Assembly (NCBI GenBank): GCA_017549765.1
Contig: JAFYNM010000015.1
Coordinates: 1 to 64,000 of the forward strand
Direction of reading: 5' to 3'
Origin: Bacteroidales bacterium
GTDB lineage: Bacteria > Bacteroidota > Bacteroidia > Bacteroidales > WCHB1-69
Length of the DNA: 64,000 nucleotides
In this document: positions 9,174 to 18,538 of the stretch, piece by piece
Numbering within the stretch: the stretch's first letter is position 1
Layout of the letters: each line of letters opens with the position of its first letter
The notes under the pieces: generated by a model
What the model was told of the DNA's origin: nothing
The model's input: only the letters and a program-made list of their open reading frames with translations
Databases searched by the model: none
Position numbers and translations under genes: made by a program

Positions 9174-10427
9174 TTATAAAAGCACATACTGGATGGTAGT
9201 ACGGCTGGTCTGGCGCAACAGGATGGTCCTTCCCTCTGTCACGCGCCGGATGGCCTCCGGGGTATAGTGCCGGATCGTCACCAAGGTCACCTGCTCGTTG
9301 TATTTCACCTTGTAACGGGGCATCAACGCCTGCACACAGTCTTTCACGCGGTCCAACTCTGTGCCCGTACATACAGAGAAACTGAGGGCGGAGTTCTGCA
9401 TCATATTGATGCGGACACGATATTGCGCAAAAAGGGAGAATATCTCCGACAGGTTCTCTTCCGCCACAAACGAAAAGTCCTTCGGAAAAATGGTCAGCAG
9501 TGTCTGGTTATCCTTGACGATGAAAGAGGAAATATTGGTGGAGAGCGGACAATCGCCAATCATACTGCCGGCCTCTTCGGGATGAAAGAACGACTTGACA
9601 TTCAGCGGTATATGCTTGTTCTGCAGCGGCTTCAACGTCTTGGGGTGGATGACAGAGGCCCCATAGTAGGAGAGCTCCAGAGCCTCCTGATAGGGAATCT
9701 CGTCAATCTTGACGGCATCGGGGAAGCGTTTGGGGTCGGCATTCAGCAGGCCGGGCACATCCTTCCAGATGGTGACGCGCTCTGCATCCAGACAATAGGC
9801 GAAGATGGCAGCGGTATAGTCGGAGCCTTCGCGCCCGAGCGTCACGCGCGTCTGCTCGTCCGTGCCCCCGATGAAGCCCTGTGTGATGACCACTGGATGA
9901 TCTTTTAACGCCGCAGGCACAGCCTGACGGATCCTGTCGCCCGTCAGATTCCAGTCCACCCTGCCCTCGCGATAGGTCGTGTCTGTCATCACCAGCTCGC
10001 AAGCGCACAGCCATGTGTTGGAGACCCCGGAAGCCTGGAGGTAATAGGATATCAGCGTGGTGGACATCAACTCTCCGAAACTGACAATCTGGTCGTATTC
10101 GTAGTCATAGCGACCGCTAAAAGGCTCTGCAAGCTTGCGTTCCAAGGCAGCGCGCAATGTCGCCAGTCTGGCCTTGCCCTCCCGGTCGTCGGGCAGGAGC
10201 TCTTCGAGAATATCCTCATGATAGCGCATCAGCTCCTCCACCAGGTCGGCAGTGTCTTCCTGCTGACTGTAAGCCTTGAGCACACGCTCCAGAAAATTGG
10301 TGGTCTTGCCCATCGCGGAGATGACCACCACCAGCTCCTCGCCGGCGTAGAGTTGGAGAATCCGTAACAAATTGCGAATTGCGGGCGCATCCTTGACCGA
10401 AGCGCCACCAAACTTGAAGACCTGCAT
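9174..10427 (-). CDS. Aspartate kinase
   Basis: The 417-residue monofunctional aspartokinase catalyses the first step of the aspartate family pathway (lysine, threonine, methionine, diaminopimelate). The N-terminal signature KFGGASVKD is at residues 4-12, and the conserved LGREGSDYTAAIFAY is near residue 207. The C-terminal third is an ACT-type regulatory region (around SFVAEENLSEIFSLF), so feedback control by an amino acid is likely. It overlaps the upstream peptidase gene by one base (TAATG), so the two are probably co-transcribed. Which end product inhibits it cannot be read from sequence. Confidence 0.93.
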   Translation of the reverse strand: MQVFKFGGASVKDAPAIRNLLRILQLYAGEELVVVISAMGKTTNFLERVLKAYSQQEDTADLVEELMRYHEDILEELLPDDREGKARLATLRAALERKLAEPFSGRYDYEYDQIVSFGELMSTTLISYYLQASGVSNTWLCACELVMTDTTYREGRVDWNLTGDRIRQAVPAALKDHPVVITQGFIGGTDEQTRVTLGREGSDYTAAIFAYCLDAERVTIWKDVPGLLNADPKRFPDAVKIDEIPYQEALELSYYGASVIHPKTLKPLQNKHIPLNVKSFFHPEEAGSMIGDCPLSTNISSFIVKDNQTLLTIFPKDFSFVAEENLSEIFSLFAQYRVRINMMQNSALSFSVCTGTELDRVKDCVQALMPRYKVKYNEQVTLVTIRHYTPEAIRRVTEGRTILLRQTSRTTIQYVLL

Positions 10428-11413
10428 TATCGTTCGTTTTTAATGACTTGTAATAGCGTTGTACCCACAACACCCAGGGAGTGTTTGTCAATATGCTGGA
10501 TGTTATCCTGCGTGGTATGCCATACCGGGTCGAAGCCAGTACCGGAAGCGGCATCATAATGGATAATATCAATCATGGGTATATGGGCGAATTTGTTGAC
10601 ATAGTAGTGATCGTCAGTGATGACACCGCCGGGCTGGTTGATGAAATACTGGCCATAGCCCAGTCTGTAGGCGGTGCCCCACACCTTCTGCACCACGGCG
10701 GGAGCATAATGGGAGGAGAACTGCTCCTGATAGAACTTGGGAGCCGAAGTGCCGACCATGTCGAGCAAGATGCCATAACTGGCCGTATAGCCCTCCACAT
10801 GCGGATTCTTGGCCCAGTACTGGGAGCCGAGGCCCCACCATTCGCCATTGGGCGCGTTGTCGCTCTCGCGGGGACCATAGTCCTCTGCATCATAGAAGAT
10901 GATATCCACCCCTACTCCAGGCTTCTGCGACTGTAGCTGACGAGCCACCTCCAACAGCACGCCAACGCCGGAAGCACCGTCATTGGCCCCGTCGATGGCC
11001 TCTTCGCGACGGTTCGGCAACAGGTCGTGATCGGCAAAAGGACGAGAATCCCAATGAGAGGAGAGTATCACCCTGTTGGCCGACGACGGGTTGAGGGATC
11101 CGATGATGTTCTCAGCGGCAAACTGCTTGCCATCGTACGTTCTGGCCGTGAAAGTCTGCACATAGACCGTGTCGCAAAAACGTCGCAACTGACGAACCAG
11201 GTAGTCGCGGCACTGCGCATGCGCCTCACTGCCTAACACACGGGGTCCGAAGTCGGTCTGGGCCTTCACGAATGCAAAGGCTGAGTCACAATCGAAGGCA
11301 GGCATCACGATTTCCTCCCCGGAAGTTTTGGCTTGATCGACAAGCTTGTCCTTACGATGACATCCCACCATCACAAAGAGCATGATATACAAGAAGATAA
11401 CTATTCGTTTCAT
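10427..11413 (-). CDS. Glutaminyl-peptide cyclotransferase-like M28-family lipoprotein
   Basis: The 328-residue protein starts with a lipoprotein signal (MLFVMVGC, lipobox cysteine near residue 18). The M28/glutaminyl cyclase fold follows. Zinc ligands are likely in SHWDSRPFADHD, DGANDGASG, DAEDYGPRE and the late HIPMIDIIHYD. Bacterial and human glutaminyl cyclases with this pattern convert N-terminal Gln to pyroglutamate. In Bacteroidota this matters because many periplasmic and T9SS proteins expose N-terminal Gln after signal cleavage, as do several proteins in this window. An aminopeptidase activity is the alternative. Confidence 0.87.
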   Translation of the reverse strand: MKRIVIFLYIMLFVMVGCHRKDKLVDQAKTSGEEIVMPAFDCDSAFAFVKAQTDFGPRVLGSEAHAQCRDYLVRQLRRFCDTVYVQTFTARTYDGKQFAAENIIGSLNPSSANRVILSSHWDSRPFADHDLLPNRREEAIDGANDGASGVGVLLEVARQLQSQKPGVGVDIIFYDAEDYGPRESDNAPNGEWWGLGSQYWAKNPHVEGYTASYGILLDMVGTSAPKFYQEQFSSHYAPAVVQKVWGTAYRLGYGQYFINQPGGVITDDHYYVNKFAHIPMIDIIHYDAASGTGFDPVWHTTQDNIQHIDKHSLGVVGTTLLQVIKNER

Positions 11414-11441
11414 TGTACGGGCACTTAATTAATCAAAGATG

Positions 11442-11449
11442 CAAAAATA
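11442..11449 (-). promoter_or_regulatory. -7 box for the cyclase-aspartokinase unit
   Basis: Read on the minus strand this is TATTTTTG, 28 bases upstream of the ATG at 11413. It fits the TAnnTTTG consensus. Confidence 0.7.
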
Positions 11450-11502
11450 ACAATTTTTATAACGGGCAAAACCCTGGATTGTTGTATGGGATCAGAAAAA
11501 AC

Positions 11503-11532
11503 AAAAGAGGCGCGCCAAAACGTGCCTCTTTT
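11503..11532 (-). terminator. Rho-independent terminator after the CHU_C gene
   Basis: A 12-pair stem (AAAAGAGGC arm, one G-U pair) with a six-base loop lies 33 bases past the stop of the minus-strand gene. A T-rich run (GTTTTTT) follows on the minus strand. Confidence 0.85.
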
Positions 11533-11564
11533 AAAAAAGTCAACTAACTAACAACTTTCAATAA

Positions 11565-13868
11565 CTACAGGACCGTAATCGAGCCCTTGAACATGGTGGC
11601 GTAACCGTTGTAGTCCACCACCTTCAAGATGTAGTTATAGACCGTATTGACATAGAGCTTTCCATTCACGCGACCGTCCCACTCGAAGTCCTTGTTGGTG
11701 GTGGAATAGACCATCTCGCCGTTGCGGTTGAAGATCTGGAACTCTATCGATTGGATCAGGTTCTTCTGAGGCAGCGTCAGCACGTCGTTCAAACCGTTGT
11801 AGTCTGACGGTGTGATAGCGCTTGGCAGGTTCACGAACGGGGTGCAGGCGGGGATGGTTATCGCCGCATCCGCCACGCAGCCGCCCTCGTCGGTGATCGT
11901 CACCATATAGTCGCCCGGCTCCGCCACGTCTATGGTGGCCGTATTGGCCTCTGTGCTCCACTGGTACGTCTCCACATCCACATTGGACACCGCCGTCAGC
12001 GTCGTCGAGAAGTTATCGCAGTAGTCAGCACCCACCGCAATCTCCACCTTCGGCTTCTGCACTGTCAGATTGACCTCCACGAGGCTGTCGCAGCCGTTCC
12101 ACGTGCCACCGGGGTAGATGACGGTTCGTGTTCCCGACTCGTGCCACGTGTACAGGTCTCCGAAGTTCGCCTGATCGTAGATGACCGGCAGGTTCTCCTC
12201 GCACGTGAAGATCGTGTCCACGCCCCGGCCTCCTACGAGAGAGTCCAGATGGATGGTGATCGTCGTGTCCTTGGAGCAGGTGTGGGCGTTGTCCCATATC
12301 GTGATCATCACCTGGTGGTCACCCGGACCCGTATATGTAAACTGCGGGGTCGTGGTGTTCTCCGCGAACAGGACCGTGTCGTACCCGCCCGTGGCGTTCG
12401 GCATCAGGTTGAACCACTGGATCAACTGGGTATTCTGGTAAGTCGTGTCCTCGTTACCGCCTGCAATGGCGGCAGGCGCCCGAAGCATGATCGTGCTGTT
12501 GTCGATGAAAGTAGCCTTGTATTGGCAGTCCTCCTTAAGCTGGACATACTGAAAGTCCGCTGTCAGGTCAAAGAACTTGGTGTATGCCTCATAAACAAAT
12601 GGCACACCTGTCATAGAAAGCATCTCGCACCGATAATACGGATAAATACGGGTACCATCGTCGCTATTCAGCACAAGGTCTCGCATACCCTCATATTCTC
12701 CCTTATAGGTAGCGCTGGCAGAATCCACGCCCGCATACCACTGATAGGAAGTGGGGCGGAATCCGTAAGGCACCGAGAGAGACAGCTCGTGGGTACAGGC
12801 ATCCACCTGGATGAAGGAAGGCACCATCTTGGCGGCGAAATAGCCGTAGGCCCAGTGATAGCTGGCCTGACAAGCGGTGGCCTTCACACGGAAAATAACA
12901 GTCTGGTTGTTGCGGGCCTGCTCCGTCAAGTCAAAAGCAATCGGCGTATATTGGAACCATTCGCACTCAACACTAGAGTGTGACTCAGGGATATAACTAT
13001 GATACTGGGTGTAAGGACAAGAATGTATCTGGAAGGCAAGGTCCTGGGCATTGGTACCGTAGTAATCGTAGGTGGATGGAGTGGCTCGACAATAAGGAAT
13101 GGCTGGATAGCTGGAGCAGTTAGGGATTGGGACGATCATAAACTGTGAATAAGGCCAATAATTGGCATTATTGGGATTACTCATCGGCTGGCCATTCAAA
13201 TTGGAATAATAACCCAGATTCAACAGGTTGTTGTTCTGATCCAATACTTCAATGGTAAAGAACGGGTTATACCACACATAGTGGCATGCTTTCTCTTGCG
13301 CGAAGGCGAACATCACCATCAACACACTGTTATTGGTGTCCGGCTTGAACCAGTACTCGATAGACTGGCTATGCGTTCCCTGGTCATTCGGACCGCCAAT
13401 CTGGATAACAGTGTCAATAGCATCTTGAGTGGTAGCGATATTGCCATCCCAACCGCCATAAGGAATGGCATACTCCTGAAGGTACTGACTACCCATCTGA
13501 TAACACATACACATATCATGGCCATTCACCACGCCTCCGCCAGGGTTTGCATTCTGCCCTATAATCATGCGGTGGCTGAAATTCGTACCATTGGACAAAA
13601 CACCTGTCGCAGCACTGTTTATAGAGCCCGAGGCAGTGGTCTGATACCACGTGTAAGAAGAACCTGACTGATTATACTTCCAAATTTCATTGGACAAATT
13701 ACAGGCTGCCCAACTGCTGGAAGAAGAGCCATATCTACACTTCACATAGTTGGCATCGAATGTATTAAACGTCGGCGGGGTGCCATTATAAGGCGTTGGG
13801 TTCTGGGCAAGCAGACAATCCATCCCCACGAAAAACACAATACACAGCAATGATATAAGTCGTTTCAT
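11565..13868 (-). CDS. T9SS-exported surface protein with PKD-like and CHU_C domains
   Basis: The 767-residue protein has a signal peptide (MKRLISLLCIVFFVGMDCLLAQ). A ~330-residue Trp/Tyr/Cys-rich N-terminal domain of a kind shared by many Bacteroidales surface proteins follows. Next comes a PKD-like segment (FTYTGPGDHQVMITIWDN near 515-535), then a module ending GCDSLVEVNLTV like that in the protein at the left edge. The last ~80 residues are a gliding-motility CHU_C domain (PSAITPSDYNGLND ... FNRNGEMVYSTTNKDFEWDG), the type B T9SS sorting signal. It is therefore predicted to be exported through T9SS and kept at the cell surface. Partners and ligand are unknown. It is transcribed alone. Confidence 0.9.
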   Translation of the reverse strand: MKRLISLLCIVFFVGMDCLLAQNPTPYNGTPPTFNTFDANYVKCRYGSSSSSWAACNLSNEIWKYNQSGSSYTWYQTTASGSINSAATGVLSNGTNFSHRMIIGQNANPGGGVVNGHDMCMCYQMGSQYLQEYAIPYGGWDGNIATTQDAIDTVIQIGGPNDQGTHSQSIEYWFKPDTNNSVLMVMFAFAQEKACHYVWYNPFFTIEVLDQNNNLLNLGYYSNLNGQPMSNPNNANYWPYSQFMIVPIPNCSSYPAIPYCRATPSTYDYYGTNAQDLAFQIHSCPYTQYHSYIPESHSSVECEWFQYTPIAFDLTEQARNNQTVIFRVKATACQASYHWAYGYFAAKMVPSFIQVDACTHELSLSVPYGFRPTSYQWYAGVDSASATYKGEYEGMRDLVLNSDDGTRIYPYYRCEMLSMTGVPFVYEAYTKFFDLTADFQYVQLKEDCQYKATFIDNSTIMLRAPAAIAGGNEDTTYQNTQLIQWFNLMPNATGGYDTVLFAENTTTPQFTYTGPGDHQVMITIWDNAHTCSKDTTITIHLDSLVGGRGVDTIFTCEENLPVIYDQANFGDLYTWHESGTRTVIYPGGTWNGCDSLVEVNLTVQKPKVEIAVGADYCDNFSTTLTAVSNVDVETYQWSTEANTATIDVAEPGDYMVTITDEGGCVADAAITIPACTPFVNLPSAITPSDYNGLNDVLTLPQKNLIQSIEFQIFNRNGEMVYSTTNKDFEWDGRVNGKLYVNTVYNYILKVVDYNGYATMFKGSITVL

Positions 13869-13889
13869 ATTCGGTTAGGTTTTAAAGTG

Positions 13890-13897
13890 CAAAAATA
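13890..13897 (-). promoter_or_regulatory. -7 box for the CHU_C gene
   Basis: TATTTTTG on the minus strand, 21 bases before the ATG at 13868. Confidence 0.7.
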
Positions 13898-13981
13898 ACA
13901 TTTTATATAACGAATGAACCACTTGATTGTTGCAGTCAAAAAAATAAAAAAAATGATTTTTTTTGACATCCTAATCGTTCT

Positions 13982-15205
13982 CTACTTCACGCGCTCGAAA
14001 TGCTCTATGGCGTAAGCCTTGGTGATCGCGATCTTTTTCTTGCCGGAGCTGGGGAACTCGAACATGGCATCCGTCATGATTTTCTCCACGATGGAGCGGA
14101 GCCCGCGGGCGCCCAGTTTCAACACCTCTGCTTTCTCCACGATGTAGTCGAGCGTTTCTTCGTCAAAAGAGACATCGATACCGTCCATTTTGAAGAGCTT
14201 GATGTACTGCTTTACGATGGCGTTCTTCGGCTGGGTCAGGATGTTCTTCAGGGCAACCTTGTCGAGAGGCTTCAGGGCGGTGATGACCGGGAATCGGCCA
14301 CACAGCTCGGGAATCAAGCCAAATGACTTGACATCCTGCATGGTGATATGGCTCAGCATGTCGTCTCTTTGGATATTTCTACCCTCTTGATTGTATCCGA
14401 TGGTGTGTGTGTTGACACGCTCCGCGATGATCTGGTCGATATTGTTGAAGGCGCCGCTGCCGATAAAGAGGATATGCTGGGTGTTGACCTGGATAAACTC
14501 CTGCTCCGGGTGCTTGCGCCCGCCTTGGGGCGGCACGTTGACGATGGAACCCTCAAGGAGCTTGAGCATAGCCTGTTGCACGCCCTCTCCCGAGACATCG
14601 CGGGTGATGCTGGGGTTCTCGCCGCCCTTGCGCGCCAGCTTGTCGATCTCGTCGATGAAGACGATGCCGCGTTCGGCACGCGCCACATCATAGTCGGCGG
14701 CCTGCAGCAAACGGGTCAAGATGCTCTCCACATCCTCGCCCACATAACCCGCCTGCGTGAAGACGGTCGCATCGGCAATACAGAAGGGCACATCCAACAT
14801 CTTGGCGATAGTCCTCGCAATCAAGGTCTTGCCCGTGCCCGTCTCACCCACCAGCAAGACGTTGGACTTCTCAATCTCGACTCCGTCTTCCGCCTCGTCA
14901 ACAGTGGAGAAAAGCCGCTTGTAGTGGTTATAGACCGCCACGGAGATGGTCTTCTTGGCCTCATCCTGGCCGATGACATACTCATCCAGCCGAGCCTTGA
15001 TCTCCTGGGGCTTCAGCATGGTCTTCTTAATCTTGGCAAGCTCATTTCTCTGGGTATGGACGGCCTGCTCCTGGCAGATGGCCATCGCCGCCTGCAGACA
15101 GTCTTCACAGATCATCGCATCCAAACCTCCGATGATAAACTGGTCACGCGGCACTTCCCTGCCACAAAAACTACATATCCGATCTATATTCTGCTTTTTT
15201 GCCAT
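13982..15205 (-). CDS. clpX: ATP-dependent Clp protease ATP-binding subunit ClpX
   Basis: ClpX is the AAA+ unfoldase that feeds substrates to ClpP. The 407-residue protein has the N-terminal C4 zinc domain (CSFCGRE ... CEDCLQ), Walker A GETGTGKT, Walker [10 protein letters not shown] and the pore loop GYVGED. The ClpP-docking loop reads IGY rather than the IGF of E. coli, a conservative change. I start it at MAKKQN (15205); the upstream in-frame ATG at 15241 lies inside the hairpin described below. clpP and tig lie upstream on the same strand, the usual order. Confidence 0.97.
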   Translation of the reverse strand: MAKKQNIDRICSFCGREVPRDQFIIGGLDAMICEDCLQAAMAICQEQAVHTQRNELAKIKKTMLKPQEIKARLDEYVIGQDEAKKTISVAVYNHYKRLFSTVDEAEDGVEIEKSNVLLVGETGTGKTLIARTIAKMLDVPFCIADATVFTQAGYVGEDVESILTRLLQAADYDVARAERGIVFIDEIDKLARKGGENPSITRDVSGEGVQQAMLKLLEGSIVNVPPQGGRKHPEQEFIQVNTQHILFIGSGAFNNIDQIIAERVNTHTIGYNQEGRNIQRDDMLSHITMQDVKSFGLIPELCGRFPVITALKPLDKVALKNILTQPKNAIVKQYIKLFKMDGIDVSFDEETLDYIVEKAEVLKLGARGLRSIVEKIMTDAMFEFPSSGKKKIAITKAYAIEHFERVK

Positions 15206-15231
15206 CGAAAAAAAATCCTTTCTAAAAAAAC

Positions 15232-15262
15232 GAGGCAGCATCCTGCAATAGGACGCTGTCTC
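15232..15262 (-). terminator. Terminator-like hairpin between clpP and clpX
   Basis: On the minus strand a 13-pair stem (one mismatch, one G-U) with a five-base loop is followed at once by seven Ts (15224-15230). It stands 34 bases past the clpP stop and 27 bases before the clpX ATG. No TAnnTTTG box lies between the hairpin and clpX. Partial termination that lowers clpX relative to clpP is therefore more likely than full separation. Confidence 0.7.
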
Positions 15263-15295
15263 TTTTAAAACGCTAATTATCTGTGCCGTCTCGCA

Positions 15296-15973
15296 TTACT
15301 TGCGCTCATGGGTCAGCACTTTGTCAATCAGACCGTACTCTTGGGCCTCGGACGCGATCATCCAATGGTCTCTGTCACAATCCTTCCACACCTGGTCATA
15401 ATCCTTGCCGGTATGATAAGCGATGATTTCATAGAGTTCCTTCTTGATCTTCTGGATCTCCTGCGCCTCGATCTCGATGTCGGAAGCCTGTCCTTGCGCG
15501 CCACCCATCGGCTGATGGATCATAACGCGGGAGTGCGGCAATGCGAAGCGCTTGCCCTTGGCGCCGGCACAGAGCAGGACAGCCGCCATGGAGGCCGCCA
15601 TACCCGTACAGATGGTCGACACGTCAGGTTTCAGATACTGCATCGTGTCGTAGATGCCCAGACCGGCATAGACAACACCTCCAGGACTGTTCAGATAGAT
15701 CTGGATGTCGCGCTCCGGATCCTGGGACTCCAGGAAGAGCAACTGGGCTTGGATGATATTGGCTACATCGTCGTCAATGGGCACGCCCAAGAAGATGATG
15801 CGGTCCTTCATCAAGCGGGAGAAGACATCCAGCTGGGTGATGTTCATCGGACGCTCCTCGATGATGTACGGGGTGATATAATTGCGGGTGATGGACATGT
15901 AACGGTCCATCTTCAGACTGCTGATGCCGTGCTGCTTCAGCGCATAGTTTCTGAATTCGTCTTGCATTCTCAT
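15296..15973 (-). CDS. clpP: ATP-dependent Clp protease proteolytic subunit
   Basis: ClpP is the serine peptidase ring of the Clp protease. The 225-residue protein shows the catalytic serine in GMAASMAAV, the histidine in MIHQPMGG and the aspartate in the DRDHWM region. The N-terminal extension (about 30 residues before ITPYIIEE) is slightly longer than in E. coli and may be processed. ATG at 15973 and 15967 are both possible starts. The gene lies 18 bases after tig. Confidence 0.97.
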   Translation of the reverse strand: MRMQDEFRNYALKQHGISSLKMDRYMSITRNYITPYIIEERPMNITQLDVFSRLMKDRIIFLGVPIDDDVANIIQAQLLFLESQDPERDIQIYLNSPGGVVYAGLGIYDTMQYLKPDVSTICTGMAASMAAVLLCAGAKGKRFALPHSRVMIHQPMGGAQGQASDIEIEAQEIQKIKKELYEIIAYHTGKDYDQVWKDCDRDHWMIASEAQEYGLIDKVLTHERK

Positions 15974-15991
15974 AATTGTGATAATACGTGA

Positions 15992-17476
15992 TTATTCTTC
16001 TTTCTTGGTACTCTTTTTGGTGGCCTTGGGCTTGGCAGCTGTCTTGGCTTTCGGAGCTTTCTTCTCCGCGGGAGCCTCGGCAGATTCCTCTTCAGCGGCT
16101 TTCTTGGCGGGGGCCTTCTTGGCTCTCGGCTTCTTGGCAGGAGCAGTCTCCTTGGCCTCTTCGCCTTTGGTGATGTAGGTCATGAAAGCCTGTCCGTCAC
16201 CCTCCACAATCTCGATGTTGAGCTTGTCGCGGAGTTTGTTGGAGAGCTTCATGTCGAAGAGCATGTCATAGACCTGCTTCACCGTGTCTTGGTTCTTCAT
16301 GGCCTCTTTCACCATCTCGTCGATGCGGGGTTCCATCTCTTTGGAGTAGATGGCACCGAAGTAGTTGTCGATGAAATACTGTCTGAAATAGGCGCGCACA
16401 TCGTCGCCATTAACATGTACATCATTCTCTTCCAAGAGTTTGTTCTCGATAAGCTGCCATTGGAAAGCACGTTTATACTGTGTGTACTCAGCCTCCAGCT
16501 TCTCCGCCGTCATGTCTTTCTGGGCAACGAGGATATAACGCTTTACAAAGTCGTCGGGCAGCTCCACGGGCACATTGTCGATCAGCATCTCGATGGAGTC
16601 GTTCATGAAGCGCTGGTTGATGGGCGTCTCATACTGCTGGGCCAGCATCTTGGCGACCGCCTCTCTCATCGTCTTCTCATCCTTCACAGCACCATCGGGG
16701 AAAGCTTTTTTGAAGAACTCCTCGTTGATTTCGGCCAGGTCGAGATGACCGACATAGTCGATGGTCAGTTCCTCTTCATAGGCATTGCCCTCTTCCAAGT
16801 CTTTGACATCCACTCTCAAGAAGCGGGCCAGGGAGCTCTCCTCGGCGAAGGCTTCTCTCAGCTTGACCTTGACGGTCTCCTTCACCTTCTTGCCCACGAA
16901 TTTCTTCGCAGCCTTGTCGGTCAGGTCTTTCAAGAAGATATAGCCGGTCTTGTCCTCGCCATATTTCACGGAGACATTGTCTTTGTCGGTCTCCACCACT
17001 TCTGGGGTCGTGTAGTTGCCGTAGCGCTCGCGCAGCTGGGCCACCTGGCGGTCGATCTCTTCGTCGGAAGCCACATAGCGGAAGTCTTTCACCACTGGCA
17101 GCTTGGAGTAGTCCACCTCCACCTCGGGACGCAAGGCATACTCATAGGCGAAGACGAACTTGTCGGGATTTTGGAAATCCACCTGGGACTTCTCCTCGAT
17201 GGGCAGCGGTTCCAGGATATATTGGATGTTATTGTCCTTGATGAAGTTGGCCATGCTATCGTTGACCAGCTTATCGACCTCCTGCACCAGCAGGGTCGGC
17301 TCATACATCTTCTTGATCATGCCCATCGGCGCATTACCGACTCTGAATCCTGGCAGGGCGACATTGCGTCTCTGCTTTTTCAATGCAGCTTCCAGATTGG
17401 CTGCGTAATCTTCCTTGGAAATTTCAAAAACAACTTCCTGCAATAAACCAGGAACGTTCTCGTGCTTAATATTCAT
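15992..17476 (-). CDS. tig: Trigger factor with a Lys/Ala-rich C-terminal tail
   Basis: Trigger factor is the ribosome-bound chaperone that meets nascent chains at the exit tunnel. The ribosome-binding signature reads GFRVGNAP (residues ~43-50) where E. coli has GFRKGKVP, so the second lysine is replaced by asparagine. The middle domain is short and I see no clear FKBP active site, as is common in Bacteroidota. The last ~56 residues are an added tail of AKK/APAKKA repeats mixed with acidic residues. The tail resembles histone H1 tails and is likely disordered. Total length is 494 residues, longer than the usual ~430-450. Confidence 0.93.
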   Translation of the reverse strand: MNIKHENVPGLLQEVVFEISKEDYAANLEAALKKQRRNVALPGFRVGNAPMGMIKKMYEPTLLVQEVDKLVNDSMANFIKDNNIQYILEPLPIEEKSQVDFQNPDKFVFAYEYALRPEVEVDYSKLPVVKDFRYVASDEEIDRQVAQLRERYGNYTTPEVVETDKDNVSVKYGEDKTGYIFLKDLTDKAAKKFVGKKVKETVKVKLREAFAEESSLARFLRVDVKDLEEGNAYEEELTIDYVGHLDLAEINEEFFKKAFPDGAVKDEKTMREAVAKMLAQQYETPINQRFMNDSIEMLIDNVPVELPDDFVKRYILVAQKDMTAEKLEAEYTQYKRAFQWQLIENKLLEENDVHVNGDDVRAYFRQYFIDNYFGAIYSKEMEPRIDEMVKEAMKNQDTVKQVYDMLFDMKLSNKLRDKLNIEIVEGDGQAFMTYITKGEEAKETAPAKKPRAKKAPAKKAAEEESAEAPAEKKAPKAKTAAKPKATKKSTKKEE

Positions 17477-17511
17477 TACGATAACAAAATTTGATTATTC
17501 TTAATAATATA

Positions 17512-17550
17512 ATAGACATACAACACTTGGAAAAAGGGTTGCATGTCTAT
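17512..17550 (-). terminator. Hairpin between secG and tig
   Basis: Arms ATAGACATACAAC and GTTGCATGTCTAT can form 12 of 13 pairs around a 13-base loop. On the minus strand it follows secG by about 31 bases, but only a weak T run follows. It may end secG transcription, or act in the tig leader. Confidence 0.5.
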
Positions 17551-17581
17551 GAATGTTCATTTCCCTGAATACGGACGCTGA

Positions 17582-17875
17582 TTACTCCTCACCGCCGTCA
17601 GTCTGTTGGGTTTGCTCAACGGGAGCCTGCTGTCCGCGTACGCTGTTCACCTCATTCTTGGACAAGAAGGCGCAGACGAAGCAGAGCACCATGATGAACG
17701 TGGCCACACCCCAAGTGGTCTTCTCCAGGACATCGGTGGTCTTGCGGACACCCATGATCTGGTTGGAAGAAGCGAAAGTGGAGGCAAGACCGCCACCCTT
17801 GGAATTCTGAATCAACACTACAAACGCCAACACAATGCAGGCCAGGATAATCAATACAACACAAAGTGTAAACAT
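17582..17875 (-). CDS. secG: Preprotein translocase subunit SecG
   Basis: SecG is the small two-span subunit of the SecYEG channel. The 97-residue protein has two hydrophobic segments (VVLIILACIVLAFVVLIQ and WGVATFIMVLCFVCAFL). The family hallmark LIQNSKGGGLASTF stands after the first. The tail is polar and Gln-rich. It is the last gene of the sigma-54 activator-lptE-TPR-secG unit, a gene order found in other Bacteroidales. Confidence 0.95.
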   Translation of the reverse strand: MFTLCVVLIILACIVLAFVVLIQNSKGGGLASTFASSNQIMGVRKTTDVLEKTTWGVATFIMVLCFVCAFLSKNEVNSVRGQQAPVEQTQQTDGGEE

Positions 17876-17901
17876 CTTCTAAAATTTTTGTTTATAAATA
17901 C

Positions 17902-18525
17902 TTAGTTACTTTTTTCCGAAAAATTCTTTTTCAAATTTTCAATTTGGGCTGCAAAAATAGAACTTTTTTCGGGAAAATGCAACCGTAAAATTTCATACAT
18001 CTGAATCGCCTTCTCGTAGCACCCTTGATCAGCATAAATACCTGCTAGTGTTTCACTTACAATGGTCGGATCCTCTTCCGCGCTCGAAATGCCGTAGTCG
18101 GCAAGCAACTCCTGCGAGTCGGGCGGGATCTGGATTTTCGCATCATGGGCGGAGAATTTTTCAATAAGTTGATCGATCAGCGCGCTTTTATTACGATCGT
18201 GGGCCTCTTGATCTTTGGCGAAGACGGGCTGCAGGGACTCATCGTGGGTGGCGTGGATAGTGGCGGCGACCATCGTGGGCCGCTCGGGGCGCACGGCGAC
18301 CACGGGTTCCTGTTCCACATTGAGCAGGGCGAAACGTTGGCGGTCAGGCAGCGTCAGCAGCATACGGGCGCGATGACGGGCACTCGTGCGGCCGGGATAG
18401 AGCTTCAGATAGAAGATGCTGACCACCGAAGAGGCCGGATAGCGCTTGGAGAGCGCCGTCAGCTTGTTCTGCAGCGTCTCGTCGTCCGCCAAGGTGACAT
18501 AATCGCTGAAATAAATCTTCTCCAT
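17902..18525 (-). CDS. Uncharacterised TPR-like protein of the lptE-secG unit
   Basis: The 207-residue protein has no signal peptide. Its N-terminal half has low similarity to anything I recognise. The C-terminal quarter contains a TPR-like helical pair ([41 protein letters not shown]). The start at 18525 (MEKIYF), 13 bases after the lptE stop, is preferred; a longer start at 18552 would overlap lptE. Position suggests a role with SecG or LptE in envelope export, but the function is not known. Confidence 0.75.
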   Translation of the reverse strand: MEKIYFSDYVTLADDETLQNKLTALSKRYPASSVVSIFYLKLYPGRTSARHRARMLLTLPDRQRFALLNVEQEPVVAVRPERPTMVAATIHATHDESLQPVFAKDQEAHDRNKSALIDQLIEKFSAHDAKIQIPPDSQELLADYGISSAEEDPTIVSETLAGIYADQGCYEKAIQMYEILRLHFPEKSSIFAAQIENLKKNFSEKSN

Positions 18526-18538
18526 ATCGTTTGTTAAA

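Noticed and set aside
13898-13981. Terminator of clpX in the AT-rich run
   Set aside because: The A and T runs can pair, but no GC-containing stem is present; I cannot support it.
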